From Pseudomonas sp. PDM16 (GTDB lineage Bacteria; Pseudomonadota; Gammaproteobacteria; Pseudomonadales; Pseudomonadaceae): DNA of 64,000 bases. Positions 62,256 through 64,000 of this stretch are shown here, piece by piece. The translations under genes were made by a program, and so were the position numbers. The notes beneath the pieces are model-generated. The model saw only the letters and a program-made list of their open reading frames with translations, made no database searches and was not told where the DNA came from. Location of the stretch: positions 124,001 through 188,000 of the forward strand of contig NZ_JACVAM010000005.1 of NCBI RefSeq assembly GCF_014851865.1. Direction: 5' to 3'. Position 1 is the first letter of the stretch. Each line of letters opens with the position of its first letter.

Positions 62256-63401
62256 TTGCAGATCCAGGGCCATTTCGACCTGCGCTTCGAAGCGCTGAAA
62301 GACGCTTTTGTCGAACTCTTCGACGACCCGCAGGAACGAGGCGCCGCCCTGTGCGTGCAGATCGGCGGAGAAACCGTCGTCGATATCTGGGCCGGTACGG
62401 CCGACAAGGACGGCGCCGAAGCCTGGCACACCGACACGATTCTCAACCTGTTCTCCTGCACCAAGACCTTCGCCGCCGTCGCCGCCCTGCAGCTGGTGGA
62501 GCAGGGCAAGCTGGAGTTGGATGCCCCAATCGTACGCTGGTGGCCCGAGTTCGCCGCTGCAGGCAAGGAGGGCGTGACCCTGCGCCAGCTGCTCAGCCAC
62601 CGCGCTGGACTGCCGGCCCTGCACGCGCCGCTGCCGGCCGAAGCCTTGTACGACTGGGAACAGATGACCGTTGCCCTGGCTGCAGAGCGCCCCTGGTGGA
62701 CGCCTGGTGAAACCCACGGCTACTCGCCCATCACCTATGGCTGGCTGGTCGGCGAACTGCTGCGCCGGGTGGAGGGGCGTGGGCCCGGTGAGTCCATCGT
62801 CGCCCGCATCGCCAAGCCATTGGGACTGGATTTCCATGTCGGGTTGGACGAGTCGGAGTTTCCCCGCGTTGCCCACATCGCTCGCAAGAAGGGTGACATG
62901 GGCGATGCCGCTGCTCAGCGCCTGCTCAAGTGCATGATGAGTGAGCCGGCTTCGCTGACCACCCGTGCCTTCGCCAATCCTCCGTCCATCCTCACCAGCA
63001 CCAACAAGCCGGAGTGGCGGCGCATGCAGCAGCCGGCGGCTAATGGCCACGGCAATGCGCGCGCCCTGGCCGGCTTCTACGCGGCGCTGCTGGATGGGCG
63101 CCTGCTCGAGCCTGAGCTGCTCGGCGAAATGACTCGCGAACACTCCTGCGGTGAAGATCGCACCCTATTGACCCAGACCCGTTTGGGACTGGGCTGCATG
63201 CTCGATCAGCCAGAGGTGGCGAATGCCACCTACGGCCTTGGCCGGAAGGCTTTCGGTCACCCTGGAGCGGGTGGATCGGTGGGTTTTGCCGACCCCGAAT
63301 GCGATATCGCCTTCGGTTTCGTCACCAACAGTCTCGGACCATACGTACTTATGGACCCACGCGCGCAGAGATTGGCGCGAACGTTGGGTCAATGCCTGTA
63401 A
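62256..63401 (+). CDS. EstB-like serine hydrolase (class C beta-lactamase fold)
   Basis: A 381-residue esterase/beta-lactamase-family protein. The SxxK nucleophile motif is LFSCTKTF (Ser ~67), Tyr of the second motif is in HGYSPITYG (~155), and the third motif HPGAGGSVGF (~334) replaces KTG as in EstB esterases. No signal peptide, so cytosolic. Start: TTG 62256 with GAGGA eight bases before, which gives the normal family N-terminus QIQGHFDLRFE. Confidence 0.86.
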   Translation: MQIQGHFDLRFEALKDAFVELFDDPQERGAALCVQIGGETVVDIWAGTADKDGAEAWHTDTILNLFSCTKTFAAVAALQLVEQGKLELDAPIVRWWPEFAAAGKEGVTLRQLLSHRAGLPALHAPLPAEALYDWEQMTVALAAERPWWTPGETHGYSPITYGWLVGELLRRVEGRGPGESIVARIAKPLGLDFHVGLDESEFPRVAHIARKKGDMGDAAAQRLLKCMMSEPASLTTRAFANPPSILTSTNKPEWRRMQQPAANGHGNARALAGFYAALLDGRLLEPELLGEMTREHSCGEDRTLLTQTRLGLGCMLDQPEVANATYGLGRKAFGHPGAGGSVGFADPECDIAFGFVTNSLGPYVLMDPRAQRLARTLGQCL

Positions 63402-63424
63402 CTTGCTTGGGGGAAGATCTGACC

Positions 63425-64000
63425 ATGCATAAGAAATCTCTTGTTTTGCTCTGCTGCCTGAGCCTCACCGCCTGTGCCGGTAACTCGGAAAGGTCCACTG
63501 GTACCAGCGGTTGGTGGCCGTTCGGCGGCGACAGCAAGGCCGCCGTCGTCAAGAAGGCACCTCCCAAGATCGACCATGAGGTCACCAACGCCTGGCTAGA
63601 TGAGTACGAGCCGCGCCTGAAGCTGGCACTGCAAGACAGCAAGATGGAGCTGGAGCGTCGTGAGAACGTGCTGGTCGTCACTGCTCCGGTGGAGAGTTCG
63701 TTCAATCCGGATCGCCCGAGCATGCTGATGCCGGCGGTGCTTGGCCCGTTCACCAAGGTCGCCAAGATTCTCGAGGCCGACAAGCTTACCGGCGTGCTGA
63801 TCCTTGGCCATGCCGACAGCACCGGCAAGGTTGAGGACAATCGCAAGCTCAGCGAGGACCGGGCCAAGGCGGTGGCGTCGATCTTCCGCCTCAGCGGTTT
63901 GCAGCGCGACCGCCTGTTGCTGAAGGGAGTCGGTTCGGACATGCCGCGCGCCGCCAACGACAGCGTCCAGGGCCGTGCCCTGAATCGCCGCGTGGAAATC
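63425..64000 (+). CDS. OmpA-family lipoprotein, N-terminal part
   Basis: Starts at ATG 63425 and runs off the window (192 residues seen). Lipobox SLTAC (Cys ~17); then a Lys/Ala linker and an OmpA-like domain: LGPFTKVAKILEADKLTGVLILGHADSTGKVEDNRKLSEDRAKAVASIF and later GRALNRRVEI, which gives the Asp and Arg contacts for peptidoglycan. Different from the 55.5 and 56.3 kb pair in its domain sequence. Confidence 0.88.
   Translation, partial: MHKKSLVLLCCLSLTACAGNSERSTGTSGWWPFGGDSKAAVVKKAPPKIDHEVTNAWLDEYEPRLKLALQDSKMELERRENVLVVTAPVESSFNPDRPSMLMPAVLGPFTKVAKILEADKLTGVLILGHADSTGKVEDNRKLSEDRAKAVASIFRLSGLQRDRLLLKGVGSDMPRAANDSVQGRALNRRVEI

Noticed and set aside
1-64000. CRISPR arrays, tRNA/rRNA genes, prophage modules, transposases, replication origin
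   Set aside because: I looked for repeat-spacer patterns, tRNA-like folds, integrases and DnaA-box clusters and saw none.

Overview
The window is GC-rich chromosomal DNA from a gammaproteobacterium, almost certainly a Pseudomonas of the aeruginosa/mendocina/alcaligenes type. This rests on gene families and gene order I recognise: an AsrA-type Lon beside an Icp inhibitor, an rnd-ycgL-dehydrogenase block, split aerobic cobalamin loci with CobN-CobW-CobE and CobO-B-BluB-D-C-Q-P-T-C-V order, and a QuiP/YchJ/OmpA/DinG block. No rRNA, tRNA, CRISPR array, prophage or recognisable transposase was seen.

Layout. 1-7.2 kb: end of a GGDEF protein, lysoplasmalogenase-like membrane protein, cysteine-peptidase inhibitor lipoprotein, Lon-like protease, AraC regulator, mercaptopyruvate sulfurtransferase, PlsC-like acyltransferase. 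7.3-12.7 kb: SMP-30/strictosidine-synthase-like protein, RNase D, YcgL protein, D-2-hydroxyacid dehydrogenase, TauE/SafE exporter, bestrophin-like channel. 12.7-17.4 kb is an untidy accessory stretch: an HNH nuclease, a decayed SDR epimerase with two frameshifts, a membrane protein fused at its end to that remnant, a flavin reductase, an inverted pair of long non-coding repeats, and an AT-rich orphan P-loop ATPase that looks foreign.

17.4-29.4 kb is the first cobalamin region: cobF, a VWA/ChlD-like gene and chlI (minus strand); a DAHP synthase preceded by two short ORFs rich in Tyr/Phe/Trp codons, the first followed by a strong terminator; then cobN and cobW (minus). Two cobalamin riboswitches lie back to back between cobW and a plus-strand cbtB-cbtA-cobE-cobM operon. 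29.4-33.9 kb: small genes, Pfm-like protein, sirtuin, two tandem NlpC/P60 lipoproteins, O-methyltransferase, a second HNH-like protein and a Cys-rich copper-storage-like protein.

33.9-43.3 kb is the second cobalamin region: a third riboswitch, then cobO, cobB, bluB, cobD, cobC, cobQ, cobP, cobT, the alpha-ribazole phosphatase and cobV, tightly packed with stop/start overlaps. Together the two regions cover cobalt uptake (CbtAB), cobalt insertion (CobN with ChlI/VWA partners), late corrin amidation and adenosylation, DMB synthesis and lower-loop assembly. The early methyltransferases (CobA, I, G, J, H, K, L) are not here and must lie elsewhere if the pathway is complete.

43.3-64 kb: MarR and MFS genes, a 40-residue membrane micropeptide, glutathione peroxidase, FadL porin, a PL7 alginate lyase without signal peptide, the QuiP-type acylase, SEC-C proteins, a WHy/LEA lipoprotein, two tandem OmpA-type lipoproteins (the second with its Shine-Dalgarno locked in a 16-bp hairpin), a small membrane protein, DinG helicase, a GH50-like glycosidase, an EstB-like serine hydrolase and the start of a third OmpA-type lipoprotein.

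The points most worth follow-up are the double aromatic leader arrangement before the DAHP synthase, the dispersed 140-bp palindromic elements (one inserted between those two leaders), the repeat that supplies the cobQ stop codon, the back-to-back riboswitches, the SD-sequestering hairpin, and the AT-rich ATPase island.
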